DNA of 64,000 bases from Lobosporangium transversale (taxonomy: Eukaryota; Mortierellomycota; Mortierellomycetes; Mortierellales; Mortierellaceae): NCBI RefSeq assembly GCF_002105155.1, contig NW_019028997.1, positions 676,701 to 740,700 of the forward strand, written 5' to 3'. The notes beneath the pieces were generated by a model. That model saw nothing but the letters and a program-made list of their open reading frames with translations, ran no database searches and was not told where the DNA came from. Position numbers and translations under genes: made by a program. This document shows positions 23,229 to 36,268 of the stretch, in pieces. Within the stretch, counting starts at the first letter, position 1. Each line of letters opens with the position of its first letter.

Positions 23229-24234
23229 CTCTAGTACTTGAGGAAACAAAATGCTGAAGTATCTATATACATGTACAAATTTCTTTATTTCATGTGTATG
23301 TTTGTGTAATGTGAGTGCTACACGCATGTGTTTTCATGCTGCATGCTGTGTAAATTTTTGTCCGCCAGTAAAAAAAATCGCGCCCCCCTCCGACTCACAA
23401 TTAAACAAAAAAAAGGGGACCGCAAAGCCCCGAGAATGAAGAAAGGGGGTTAGGAAGGGGACATGCAAATTAATCTTTGTTTGTGCGTTCATTGTTTATA
23501 AAAAAAAACGCGAAAAGGGGGGTGAGGGGAGGAAGCACCAAAAAAAGAAATGCCTCACTCTTTTTTTTTTTTTGCACTCTGTCTCACTTGAGACGTTTTT
23601 TCTTTGCCACATGCGCCCAAATGGCCATGATGTCAGGAGAAAACAAACAAACAAACATGACAAACATTGCTCTTTGTAGCCCTAATCTAGAGCAGTATCT
23701 TGGACTCTCCTCTCTCCTCCTCATCTCCTCGAGGTATCCCTGGACTTGAACGAACCACAGAGCTCTGTACATGCTTTACATGAACCCGTTTGTATCAGAT
23801 ATCTCATTAATTAATTACATTGCTGTTGCTTATGGTCTTGTAGTTTCTAGACCACGTGAGAACTCATGCCATCCAATCGATAAACACCCAACCTTTTTTT
23901 TAATTGGTGGCGCAAGGCATATTGATATCCTTTCTCACTTTGTTGACTGTCTCTCTCCCATGCTTATCATGTCGTTCATGTTGACAAATGCGTGATTACG
24001 GCAGCAGACTACTGTCTCATTAACATATTTGTGGCAAAGACATTACATAAATTGATTATCCAGCTCTCTCCCCTTAACAACCCAACCGAAAGAGCAGCGT
24101 CACCAAGCTTACCACACGTGATCATGTTTTTTTTTTTTTTTTTGAGCATTTGCATTTGTCAACCTTTTTTGATTTGATTTGCTCTCTCTTTCTCTCTCAA
24201 TCCACATTCACTCTTCTGACATCAAAAACACATC

Positions 24235-26028
24235 ATGGCCGAAGTTCCTACTTTCAAACTTGTCCTTAGTAAGTATACATGTTTATTCACTCTATTTTCA
24301 TGGAGGACCAGTCATTACTCAACAATGACGGCGACATGATTCATTTTGATCTAACTTTTTTTTTATATTCTTCAACTCTTAAATCTCTATCAACCAATTT
24401 TAGTTGGAGATGGTGGTACGGGAAAGACCACTTTCGTCAAGCGCCATTTGACTGGTGAATTCGAGAAGAAGTATATTGGTAAAGACCTTTTTTCTTTTAT
24501 CTCTTTTTCTACCATATTTTATATATGTATATATTCATGCATATATGGAGGAAACTCTTCAAGAGAACAGAAGAAAAAAACGGATTGGCGGGAACTGTCG
24601 ACTGAACTATAGATACGCCATCGATTCTTGTCAGCATATGCGATATGCAATATGCGATACTTTTATTTTATTTTTCATTACTTTCTTTTTTTTTTTTTTT
24701 GCCTTCACCACTTAATCCGTGGTGGATTTGAAATGGGATTTTTTAATTTTTTTGGCTCAACATTTTTTCTTTCTTTCTTTTCCACCGCGCCACCCTGCAA
24801 TGAACCACAACACATACGGTATTCCATCTCTTTCTGGAGTTCCGAAAGATTCAGAGCCTTTTTTTTTGTGGAGCTTTATTTTGCGCACTGAACTATCTTG
24901 ATTCAGAAGATAAGGTTAAAAAAAAATAATAGTAATAGTAATAATAGCAGTTACTGAGGCTCCTTTGGAAGTATTCAAGAGCAGCAAACAACATACGATA
25001 GGATACAACAATGGAGATCAGATCACACGAACGATATGGCGTAGCATGCAACACCCTATTGATTTTTTTTTTTTTTTAAAAAAAAAGAAAAAAAAGGCCT
25101 TTTCTCCTCTCGAGTGGCAATGCAAATTGTGGCAAAAATATTAACTTTTTTTTTTTTTCTTTTTCACTTTTATTTCCATTATGTCATAGCCACTTTGGGT
25201 GTTGAAGTCCATCCCTTGAGCTTCTCCACCAACTTTGGTAACATCGTCTTCAACACTTGGGATACTGGCAAGTATTTCTTTTTCCTTTTTTATTTTTTTC
25301 CCTCCTTCCAGATCGGTTTTTTGGAGCAATAATGTCCAAATCGAACTTTAAAAAATTAACCAGCTCCAGAAAATCATCTACAAACATCATCTCTTAACTA
25401 AAATTAATAGCTGGTCAGGAGAAGTTCGGTGGTCTCCGTGATGGTTACTAGTAAGTTACTTTTCTCATGTTCAAAGATCCAGCGGAAGTCGAACCTGGAG
25501 TTTGTAACCAAAAGTTCTCCCCCTATCCCAACAACTACTCTTTTTTTTTTTTTTTTTGCAAGACGCTAATCAAAATTATTGCTCCGCTTTTTTTACTTGA
25601 AACATCATCATGACAGCATCAATGGACAATGCGGTATCATCATGTTTGATTTGACTTCCAGAATCACCTACAGGAGCGTTCCCAATTGGCATCGTGATCT
25701 TGTTCGTGTTTGCGAGAACATCCCTATTGTCCTCTGTGGAAACAAGGTCGACATCAAGGAACGTAAGGTCAAGCCCAAATCTATTGATTTCCATCGCAAA
25801 AAGTCTCTTCAGTACTACGATATCTCAGCCAAGAGCAACTACAACTTTGAGAAGCCTTTCCTCTGGTTGGCTCGTAAGCTCTCAGGAAATCCCGGATTGG
25901 AGTTTGTTGCTTCCCCTGCCTTGGCTCCTGCTGAGGTCAGCATCGATGCTGCTCTTATGCAACAGTACAAGCAAGAACTGGATACTGCTGCTCAGATGCC
26001 CCTTCCTGAGGAAGATGATGACCTGTAA
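24235..26028 (+). CDS. Ran GTPase
   Basis: Five exons: 24235-24268, 24404-24478, 25190-25267, 25411-25450 and 25617-26028; 212 aa. All G-box motifs are present: GDGGTGKTT (13-21), the switch I region with [23 protein letters not shown] (from 61) and GNKVD, plus the acidic Ran tail ending DDDL. Ran drives nucleocytoplasmic transport and spindle assembly, cycling with RCC1 and RanGAP. Four introns cluster in the 5' half. Intron 3 begins GCAAGT rather than GT; the GC donor is required to restore DTAGQ. The 3' end converges on the LysM-protein gene 267 bases away. Confidence 0.97.
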
Positions 26029-26295
26029 AAAAAAATACTTTTTGTATCCCCAACTTTGTTTAGGACCTTCTATTGATTCCTTAGTATACATTTTACATTA
26101 GTCGTTCTAAGTCCCTCCTTTTTTTCCGCCAACAACTATTCTCCCTTCCCTACATCCAGCCTTAGTTATAGTCAAATAAAAGAGAAAAAAAAAAAAAAAA
26201 AAAAAAAAAAAATTACATATAAATCAGACTTTAGACTTTCTAATTTCTTTTTCCTTTATTTCTGAGTTTTTTTTAGAGGAAGGTGGGTGAGGGTA

Positions 26296-28989
26296 TCAAA
26301 GAGGTGATAAGATGTCTTTGGCCTGTGTTGACAGAGAGTTTATGTTATCACTGTTAGTGTTGCTTGTATATTGTTTTTCCTTCTCTTGTTCTCGTTCTCG
26401 CTTATTATCCTTCTCCAATTCGTTGACGAGGGCCACAAGGGCTGCACGGTTGACAGGATTAGAAGATCTTAAAGATCGTTTCCTGACAGAACTCTGATTA
26501 CTACTACTAGTGCTTGGCGTTCGACGTGTTGAACGGGACGTTGTCGTTGTTGGACTGCCTGGTGTCTCGTCAGTTCCATTTTTGTTAACCACAGGAGCAA
26601 ATGATAGTTTGGTAGGGGTAGGGGGTGTGAGGGTGGTGCTAATAGCGGTGGTAGTGCTGGTAGTGTTGATAGGACCATTATTATCAGTACCATTCAAAGT
26701 ACCATGAGCAGGACCATTAGCAATGCTAGTGCTAGTGCTTGTGCCCATACCACTTCCACTTGTACTGCCACTGCCACTGCCAGTAGCAAACATAGTAGCA
26801 GTTGCAGTCGTGGTCGTGGTTGTGGTCTTGGCTTTGGTTGTTGCAGCCGAGAAAATAAAGGCTTGTTGAAGCTCAATGGCCGAGGTATGGTATTCCTTAT
26901 TTCGACGTCTTCCACCACTTCCACGAATGCTTGTCCATCTTCGAGTCCCATGACCAGTCCAAAAGTTGGATGATTCCTTGTTTGAACTAGAATGACCACT
27001 TTTGCTACTACTAATATCGTTGTTGTTGCTATCACTATCGCTGTCATTGTCACCAAAGCCAAGTGTTGCAGTCAAGTTGTATACACGTCTCGCAATCTGA
27101 AGTGGTCCTCGGACTGCACCTAATAACTCATCCACAAGGGATTCACCCATCATGGACCATCTCTGAGCAGAGTAATATGGTTGATTCACTCGAAGGGTCT
27201 TTGAATAAGCAGTAGTGCTGCCAGAAACAGGTGATGTAGGTGACCGTGCATGATTATTATAAGATGAAGAAGAGGAAGAAGGAGTACGACGTGGATGTCT
27301 CGAAGAAGGCGATCGAATGGATCCTTGACCTGTGGATGCAGATGAAGTAGAGGGCTTTGTGTCTGATACTGCCCCTGCTGCTGTTATAGTTGTAGTTGTA
27401 GACGATGGCGTTTGAAATGTCTCTTCACTTAACGCAGTTCGCCCTTTGGTTTTGGTCCCAGTCTTCAGTCCTCCAACCTTCCGATGACTATTGTGAAGGG
27501 AAGAAGTTGATGTCGAGAAGGATGAGCTCAAGGCCTCACGAAGACTACTCGAAGAGACGGACGAGCCCGATAAGGAGGAAGCATGGTAGCTATAATTGCT
27601 CTCCACTTGGTTTTGCACCTGGGCAATTGACTCTGGTGTCTCCAATTTCTTTGAATGCTCCGGTGATGGGAAAAAGGACAGGACGCCTGCGGGGACTGTG
27701 ATGAGTCCTTGTTGAACCATCACCGTCGTCTCCACTGTATCAGCTCCAGCAGCGTTGTGTTGATGATGATGATAAGCATCTAATACATTTGCATAACCGG
27801 TCCTGTGTCCTTCATCCAGATCATCCGCCTCATAGATGTGATGTTGAGTTCCAAATGTCATAAAGTCACTTTGCATTGGAGGTAACTGTGATTGTGAGGA
27901 AAATGATGATGGTTGTTGCTTTCCACCGGTATCCTCTTCCTCAGTAACCGTGTGGTTAAGTCGATTAGTGATAATGGCTGATAGATTACCACCCGCAGGT
28001 TCCGTAGTAGTGGTGGAAGTGATAGCGGTATCCACAGAGCCTCGCCTTGAACCAATATTGGAAGATGATGGCGACGACGCTGGTGATGAAGACGTTGTTG
28101 CTGTTGTGGTTGCCGACATTGTTGATGCTGTTGCGGCTGATAGACTCAACTTCCGTGCTGTCGCATAGTGTCTTAGATCCATCGTTCGATGACGCTGGTG
28201 AACTGGATTTGTACGCATCTCTTGTCCTTGTCCTTGATGGCCTGCCAGGGCTTTGCGATGTTGTTGCTCCTGCGTGACTAAATCCATCTCCTTAAAGCGT
28301 GCTGCGAGAGCTTCATGTGTCATCGAGGGAGGCACTACAACTGTGTTTGGCAAGTTCTCCGATACAGCTGTTGCTGCCATCGATGGTGATGATGATGATG
28401 AGGAGGTTGATGAGGTTGAAGATGATAGTGGCCCTGCTTGCTTGGTTCCAGCGCCGATGAAATCAGTGGCGCTTCTACGAGGATGAAGTAATGTTTGCGA
28501 TGAGACAGGTGCAGCCCTAAGGCTGTTATCCAAAGTAAGGGATGTAGAAGTCATCGTTGGAGATGACATCGGTGGTGCTGCTATCGACTTGGGATCTACC
28601 CAAGTCCCAACACGCGGTGAACCAGTGCCAATGTTTATGCCTGTTTTGACAGCAGGAGCTGTTGCTGCGTTTCCAGAGAGAGTTGAATCTACAGCTGAGT
28701 TTCTGTCATGGATGCTGTTGTTATTATTCCTGGCGTATTCATTTCCAAAGTCATCTCTTGATGTTTGAGAGTTCATGACAGATCCAGACCGAGAATGATA
28801 ATGCTGTGAGGATGGCTGTCGAATACGCTGAGGTAAGGTCACTGTTTGGTTGGCCTCATCTACCAGGACTCCCTCTTGCTTTGTTACTGTGCATTCCTCA
28901 AAAGGGATGTAGAGGTACTTGCGAGTATGGATCGAATCATTAGTCCACAATTTGTTGGATTTTTTAAGTACAGAGAGCTATGATTACAA

Positions 28990-29025
<36 letters not shown>

Positions 29026-29954
29026 AATAAGAATAACGTAATACCACTCCTGAATCGACGCAAAGCAATATAATCCAATATATTTATACCTGAATACCAT
29101 AGTAAAGCGCAATCCCAACAAGCGTGTCTGTGGGAGTAATCTGATGAATGATCACACGTTTCCCAACACTTCCTGTCGTATTTTTGCCATTCACGAGACC
29201 TGAATGTCCTTCTTTTTTACCCTCTCTTTTATACGCCCAGCCTCTATTGCCATCTGCCTTGGAGGTATTTCTCCTCCTTCTAGTACTCTGTTCCAAAGGA
29301 GGGACATCCTTGCCATTGGTTTGATTAGGGTAATGCGCCTGTCGGGTATCCACACTCATACTCATACTACGGTCCTTATTATTTTGAGTCACTATCGTAT
29401 TCAAATCTCGATACCTTTCATCCTCCAAGGTTTCGGGTTCTACTGTATAGTCCATCAAGAGCGGGTGAGAGCCACTCCACACTAGTCCTCCTCCTCCTAC
29501 TCCATCTGCCATATCAGTAGCCCTCTGATCTGATGATTTCGACGGCCTAATAGTAGAATAAGATGAAGACGAGCCTTCCGACACTAGGGTTGAAGAAGAA
29601 GGACACTCTGACAGCTGAGATAATCGATGTAGTGATTGTCGCTGTTGTTGTTGGATTGATGTGTCCGCGGATGATTTCCGCCTACTTTTGCCTACATTAG
29701 ATGTATGGGTTAGAATGGACGAATGTGTTGTTGCAGAACCTGATGATGATGAAGTTGGGTTTTGATTTGATAGAATATCTGATTCTTCACTAGAGTTGAT
29801 AGAGTGGATGGTATTTACAGGCTTGGCTTCCTCCAATGGGCCTAAATCTGAGAGATGCTCTAAAGGCTTGTGCAGTCTTGATTGGACGGGTGAAGATTGT
29901 GTACGTGCTCTAGTGATGGGTCGCCGTATAGGCTGAGATGGTTGTGCAAGGAGC

Positions 29955-29988
<34 letters not shown>

Positions 29989-31072
29989 CTGGGTAATGGC
30001 TGCTGTAGCCGCTGCCTATTGGATCCTCCTGAACTGCACTCTGCGGTGTGGCAGAGCCGCTTTTAAAGTCCAAAGTCTTTGTTTCGGGTGATATAGTCGA
30101 TATTGAAGCAAGATCGGGCAGAGATATAGTACAGTCGGATGTAGTAGGGTTAGTGGTAGGAGTAGCAGTGGCGGTCATTGGAGTCACTGAAGTAGTACAT
30201 GTACTTGTCTTGAGATCAGCATTGGAAGGATTATTATCCGAGAGGTGATCGTCATCCATTGATCCATGAAAACTTTGTTTGGTTTGATAGTTGTCCTCTT
30301 TCTCCTCTTTCTCCTCATTCTCCCCCCTCTTTTGAGAACTGGAAGGAGGCAGTACACCGGAGAGAGTACTATTGTCACTGACGTGTTTGTCATCGTGATC
30401 ATTATCATTACTGTGCTTTTGATTATGATTACTCGTGTTCTTGACTACCCCGTTCGCCTGACCTTTCCGACTGGGGGTGTCTCTCTCTTCTTGTGTAACC
30501 GTCCCCTGGTTTTCGCGCGGACCAGCTTCAGTGTCAAGAGGATATGCCTGTTCTGTTCTTTGATCTTCCCCTGCATTAGAATCGTCACCATCCCTTTCTC
30601 TGTTCTCGTCGTCACTGCGGATTGGCTGATCTTCCTCAGCATGACTGACATTTAGGGGATGCTCACTACTAGTGCCAGTAAGCTTCGTCTTCTGTCCCTG
30701 TTGTTGCTGTTGTTTCGATTGTGTCATATTTAGGGAGAGAGGATCGGCAAAAGAAGAGGAATTGGTGGAATTGGGGTTGGATGTGGATATGGATAAAGAA
30801 AGAGGTGAGCCTGAACTAGAGTTGTTGCGCTTGATTTTTTGACTTGCTTCCTCTGTTCTCTCTTTACTATTTAGTGGACTTTTAATTCTATCAGTCCTTT
30901 GACCTAAAGCATCACCATGGGCTCCACTTTGTAAAGGATCGTCTAGGATTGGCATTGAATTATCATGGCTTTTGATGTTGTTGGTAGTGCTGCTATTCCA
31001 GACGAGAGCATGGATATTTTTTAAGGCTGATGGAGCTGTCTCCAATCGCTGCTGCTGCTCTAATATATTCAT
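26296..31072 (-). CDS. Large intracellular LysM-domain protein
   Basis: Two exons on the minus strand, 31072-29090 and 28977-26296; 1554 aa, phase 0. The single LysM domain (about 640-686) is split by the intron: HQITPTDTLVGIALYYGIQ before it, and SVLKKSNKLWTNDSI...YLYIP after it. The rest is low-complexity and Ser/Thr/Gln/Asn-rich, probably disordered, with one denser block near WSMMGESLVDELLG and an IARRVYNLTATLGFG segment. There is no signal peptide at the chosen start (MNILEQQQRLE), so it is likely cytoplasmic, like LYSMD-type proteins rather than secreted chitin-binding effectors. An upstream in-frame Met (31126) would add a hydrophobic 18-residue leader, so a signal anchor cannot be excluded. 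Confidence 0.8.
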
Positions 31073-31959
31073 GGCTGTGGGGAGAAAAGAGTATGGAATG
31101 AAAGATAATAATAACAACAATAACAAAAGAAATAAAGGACAAAAAAAAGGGGGGGAACAATGGGAGAAAGAGAAGGAGAATTGGCTTTGTAGTTATTTCT
31201 ATGTTCTCAAGTGGGATGGGTTGTGATGGTGTGAGGTTCCTGTCTGGTGCAGAACGAGAACTTGAGAGGAAATGAGTCAATGTGAAAGCGAAAGAGCGAA
31301 AGAAGAAACTCGAGTGAATTAAGAAAGGAAGGAAAAAAAAAAAAGACAACAATTATTCAGTGAAATAGTTTTGAATGAGAGTGAAAAGAAATGGATGAGA
31401 AGGGCATAAAAAAAGCAATGAAGCAATGCCATGCTTTGCAATGGACAAGTTGACAAGGGTTCGTTTTAAGGACTTCTACTTTTGGAAGCTGCAATCAATC
31501 CATTGGCTCCAAAATGGCACACACCACACCACACCACACCACACATGTAGTCTTTTGTCTACATGCTGTCATCGTTACCCGTCCTCTGTAACCGTTCGCC
31601 TCCATGTACTCACCCCTTTTTATTCTTTCTTTTTTTTACCCCTATGCCATTTTTTTACTTTCCTTCAACCCCTCTTCTTCATGTCATATGGTACATACTT
31701 CTTTCTGTCTCTCCTTGTTCAGTAACAATATTCCATGAGAGTAGATGCATATTTGGGAATCTGGCCGATTCATAAGATTGTCTGGACTGTGTTTAGTTTA
31801 GTTTAGTTTAGTTTCCAAACTTTTTTCTTTATTCAATAAAATATAATACAAAACAAAAAATAAAATAAAATAAAATAAAAAAGAGAGGGGCAAAGTTTGC
31901 AGAAAAGCATGGACAATCCCAACCCATTGAAGGGTATTCTATTACAACAATAAATCCTT
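31073..31959. other. Intergenic with short tandem repeats
   Basis: Purine-rich 5' flank of the LysM gene, (CACAC)n at about 31520-31543, four TTTAG units near 31794-31813, and (AATAA)n near 31857-31880. The last is the 3' flank of the malate dehydrogenase gene. No gene seen. Confidence 0.5.
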
Positions 31960-32660
31960 TTAAAGCTTGGCAGCAGGAGGAGCACCAGGTTGTGGCTCAG
32001 TGATGAATTTAACACCCTTGGTAACATTGCCCTTCAACTCATTAATCGCAATCTTCACCAACGCCTGTTCCTCAGTTGAGAGCTCTGGGAGGGCCAAGAC
32101 TTTGGCCACACCATCAGGACCCAACTCCACATCCTGTGCAAAGTAATCCAGTCCGGTGAATCGCTGGTTCCACTCTGATCCAGGATTACCGGGCAGATGC
32201 ACAAAGGTTGACTCGACCACTCCTCGTTTTCCTCGGACAGAGGCCTCCAACAACGACAATGTGAAACGAGCTCCTGCATAGGCCATAGAAAGTGTAGCAG
32301 ATCCAGCCCCGTCCTTTGCCTTCACGACCTCATCCCCTCCAAACTGGATACGGTGTGTCAACGTCTTGATTTCCTCTGGTGTGAATGAGATGGATTGGTT
32401 ATGAGGCTGTTGATTGATCTTTGATAGGATAGGGACGATCGTTGCACCACTGTGTCCGCCCACGACCGTGATCCGGTTGGCAATCTCATGAGGCTCAAAC
32501 TGAGGTTTCACCTCGTGCACGAACCGTGAAGAACGCACCACGTCCAATGTGGTCACTCCAAAGACTCTATAAAAAAAAATTTTTATAACATATTTTAATC
32601 ATCACATGAAGAAAAAAAAAAAAAAAGAAAGAAAGAAACATGACGCGCAGTGTTTGAAGG

Positions 32661-32692
<32 letters not shown>

Positions 32693-32930
32693 TTTTCTTT
32701 ATGAGTCTCCTTTACCTTCGAGGATCAAATACGTTAGCCTTCTTGAGAACTTCGCAGACAATAGGGACTGTTGAGTTAACGGGATTCGAAATCACGAGAA
32801 TAAAGGCCTTGGGGCAATGCTCTGCGCATGCTTGTGCAAGATCTCGTACAATACTGGCATTCACCTGATATTATATAAAATAAAAAAACAAAGAAAGTAA
32901 ATTTTCTCATCACATAAAGATTCAGCGATC

Positions 32931-32967
<37 letters not shown>

Positions 32968-33378
32968 TTTATTACCTTGAACAGATCATCGCGGGTCATG
33001 CCTGGTCGACGAGGCACACCTGCAGGAATAACAACGGTATGAGCGCCTTGAAGAGCCTCTGCCAATGCTCCTGCACCCACGTGTCCAGTCACTTTAGAGG
33101 CAGTGTTGATATGTGAGAGATCCGCTGCAACACCGATAGCATTCACAATATCGTACAATGCCAGGTGTGAAATAAGATCCGATTGCTTCAACAACAATGA
33201 CAAAGGCTGACCAATACCTCCAGCAGCACCACAAACCACGACTATAGATAGATAGACATTAAAAGGGAAAAAAGAATACATTTTTTTTATTTCATGTTGT
33301 TAGATCTAGTGTTTATAGTGACAATTTTGTATTGTAGCATGAGTACTTGCTGCTACTGTTGTTGTTACCTTTGACCAT
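31960..33378 (-). CDS. NAD malate dehydrogenase with C-terminal AKL (peroxisomal type)
   Basis: Four exons on the minus strand: 33378-33369, 33241-32976, 32864-32716 and 32566-31960; 343 aa. It has the Rossmann motif GAAGGIGQP near the N-terminus (8-16), the [11 protein letters not shown] mobile loop, NPVNSTVPI and [12 protein letters not shown] with the catalytic His, all standard for the mitochondrial/peroxisomal malate dehydrogenase branch that interconverts malate and oxaloacetate. There is no mitochondrial presequence (starts MVKVVV), and the protein ends PPAAKL, a PTS1-like tripeptide. This suggests the peroxisomal isoform that reoxidises NADH from beta-oxidation and serves the glyoxylate cycle. 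The first exon codes only three full codons. Confidence 0.93.
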
Positions 33379-34242
33379 GTTGTTTATATCTTTAAGCCGA
33401 TGTGAAGGATAAAAAAGATTGAGTGGGATTAGAATGGGAGTTGAAAGTGAAAGATGAAAGAGAAGAGAAGAGAAGAGAAGAGAAGGAGGAAAAAAAAAAA
33501 AAGACGGAACGCAATTTATTTCACCGAATGTTTTGATGTAATCTGTCCCCCAATCAAGTTGTTCGTGTACAGTTCATGTTACTTGACACGAAGAAATAAG
33601 AGCATTGCAAACATTCACGGAAAGAAAACAGAGTGAAAAGAGGGGAAATATGATGATGTGCATGTATACCCACGTTGCAGTACATGCATCGACATCTTCA
33701 TCTCCATCTAACATCTTCGGCTGCCAAGGGAACCCGTTTAATTTTCTTCTATTTTATGTTGACAAAACATGGTCCCCATGGCATTTTACTTCTTTACATG
33801 TACATTTTATTTGTTTTGTTTTGTTTGTAATGTTCATTTTGACGCGTTTGCTTTCGTTCCTCTCTTCACATGAAACTCAAACAAATAAAAAAAAGGACAT
33901 TCTTCTTGGGGAAGAAAGAAGGATGGATTCGAACCACTTTGTACATGTACTTTGTATAGTATAATACATACATATTTATATACATTTGCTTCATCTGAGC
34001 CGGACCCTTCTTCCTTTCCTCCGGATTATTTTTATTTGAGTTCTTCCCTTCACCTTCGCGGGTTCTCCACATCGCTCGGGTATATTGTATACCACTGATA
34101 AACCTTAGTTTTCTCTCTCATGGCAAAATATTTATTCGTTTAAGCACATGTATAAATGTATTTTATACTTTGTCTACTACATTTGTACAAATGCATAACA
34201 TTATATACCCATCATTCCCCGACTATCCACTGCGTTCAACTG

Positions 34243-34273
<31 letters not shown>

Positions 34274-36236
34274 CAGACACACACAGGTTCATTGGCAAGT
34301 TAATATTATGAGACAAACATGTACCGCACATATTAGATGATCGTATTGGTTTTAGTATACAGTGTCCAGTGTAGCAAGCCTTCCCAATATTTTGAGCCAT
34401 ACAGATGCCATGTAAAATCAAGTTGAATATTCTATTATCCTGTTTGCAATGCTGGCATGAGCGCACCATCATGGTATTATTGACTTTATTCATTATACAC
34501 GTTTCCCTAATCCTAGCTTGAAGTCCTTGAAAAGAACAATGAATTGTGGTAATCCAAAGAATATGTTCCCATTTTCGATATTTGAAATAGATCTTGAATA
34601 AGTATGATGCCCTTCATACTGCATTCAACTATCCGTTCTAGCCGCTTGCCGTATATTTTCTCGCTTCATTAGATCGGTGGTGCATGGTTCAAAATAGGAT
34701 GAGAAAAAAATTAGTACATGTATGTACATGTGTATGCTCCCTAAGATAACCTGCAAATATTCGCTCTTTTCGAAGACCAAGAGAAAGGCCAGCTGAATTT
34801 AACCCAAAATCACGCGACAACAAAGTACGCGCCGATCAGGCACCACGGTCCATCACCAAGGCTCTCCCTTGCCATTAACAGGAGATCCTTGGCTATGAGA
34901 AAAGAGCAAGAGTGCTCGCTTTCTTTGCTGAGCTAGGGCATCAAGCGAAGACTCCTATGAGCTCCCCCAAAGCTAGTAGCTTCACCTCAGTCTCTCCTTA
35001 GAAAGACTGAGTTACCTTTCACGAAACTGATCCCCCATGGACTGACCAAGGGAGTGCGGGAGCCCCGTCATTCCTATAACGCGCATTACTACGTTGGGCA
35101 ATTAAGCAGAACAACATAGATCGATCGTGAAACATACCTTTGAGAGAGGCTGATGATGACATAAGACAATGACGCGTTTTGAAAGAACGCCTCTTCTATT
35201 TGAAATTCTAATGTTATACAACACCACGACACGACAAATGCAATTGCAAGTATAGAGTGATAAGAAAAAGGATGCCCAGCGTCACCAACCATGGGTTCCA
35301 TCTGGGGTACTTACCTTGAGCCCAAAGCGCTCCATAGCTCAGAGGACTCTACGATGAGACATTGCCATCTAGACATGTAGAACAGTGCTCATCACAGAAT
35401 TTAAAAAAAAGAAATAAACGGTAGATGGTGGAACGTGATTGCAAGTAGAGGGTGATAAGAAAAAGGATACCCATCGTCACCAATCATGGGTGCCGTCTGG
35501 GGTACTTACCTTGAGCCCAAAGCGCACCATAGCTCAGAGGACTCTACGATGAGACATTGCCATCTAGACATGTAGAACAGCGCTCATCACAGAATTTAAA
35601 AAAAAGAAATAAACGGTAGATGGTGGAACGCGATTGCAAGTAGAGGGTGATAAGAAAAAGGATACCCATCGTCACCAATCATGGGTGCCGTCTGGGGTAC
35701 TTACCTTGAGCCCAAAGCGCACCATAGCTCAGAGGACTCTACATGTAGAGCAGCGCTCATCACAGAATTTAGAAAACAGATGTTGTTGTAATATTCACAA
35801 GTTACAAGAGGACATTATCATAGGGCAGTAGTCACACTAGGATTTTTGACACTTTTTGGCTCGTGACCTAAATTTCTTCCATATTTGCATGTTCTTCCTC
35901 TAGAAGTACGGTCGTATAAAGTGATGCAACCAGATTGATAAGAAATAAGCATCGTCTGTATATGAATAGCATAATAGAGCATATCCATGTTGGATGCTTG
36001 TTTATAAATATAGAGTGAATAAACTTCTTCGAACTATGTGTCGCAACTCTTTTTGGATTTTTTTGATTTGAGTGTCGAAAAGATCGAAATCTGCTGGAGT
36101 CTTTAACTGTAGCAGGCTTGCTATACCGTTACAAACACGAAGGCATTCACCAATACAAGGTGAGGTTGGAGCAATGGTAAAAACTGTGGTTTCCTCAAGT
36201 GAAAGTGAGTGAATGGTGTAGATGAATGTGCACATG

Positions 36237-36268
<32 letters not shown>

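Larger units (their letters stand above)
20579..24234. other. Long intergenic region of simple repeats
   Basis: The 5' flank of the copper-fist gene and the Ran promoter. It contains T/A runs (20638-20661, 21401-21426, 23198-23226), GA dinucleotide runs, an AT satellite and TACATGTAC palindromes at 22622, 22709 and 23268. The long minus-strand frame at 20786-21814 is a by-product of (GA)n and is not called as a gene. Confidence 0.5.

Noticed and set aside
26694..28486. Several open frames on the plus strand within the LysM gene
   Set aside because: Antisense shadows of low-complexity coding DNA.
31794..31813. TTTAG repeats as telomere-like sequence
   Set aside because: Only about four units between housekeeping genes, and not the fungal TTAGGG repeat.
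34236..34493. Cys-containing minus-strand frame (possible zinc-finger or zf-4CXXC-type gene)
   Set aside because: Cysteine spacing does not fit a known finger, and the frame ends in a poly-A encoded Lys run.
35300..35770. U1 snRNA candidate because of TACTTACCTTGAG
   Set aside because: The 5' end resembles U1, but no U1-70K loop (GATCANGAAG) and no Sm site with terminal hairpin follows in the repeat.
35300..35770. Intact tRNA gene from TAGCTCAGAGG
   Set aside because: Only the A-box/D-arm pattern is present; no T-arm or B box and no closing acceptor stem.
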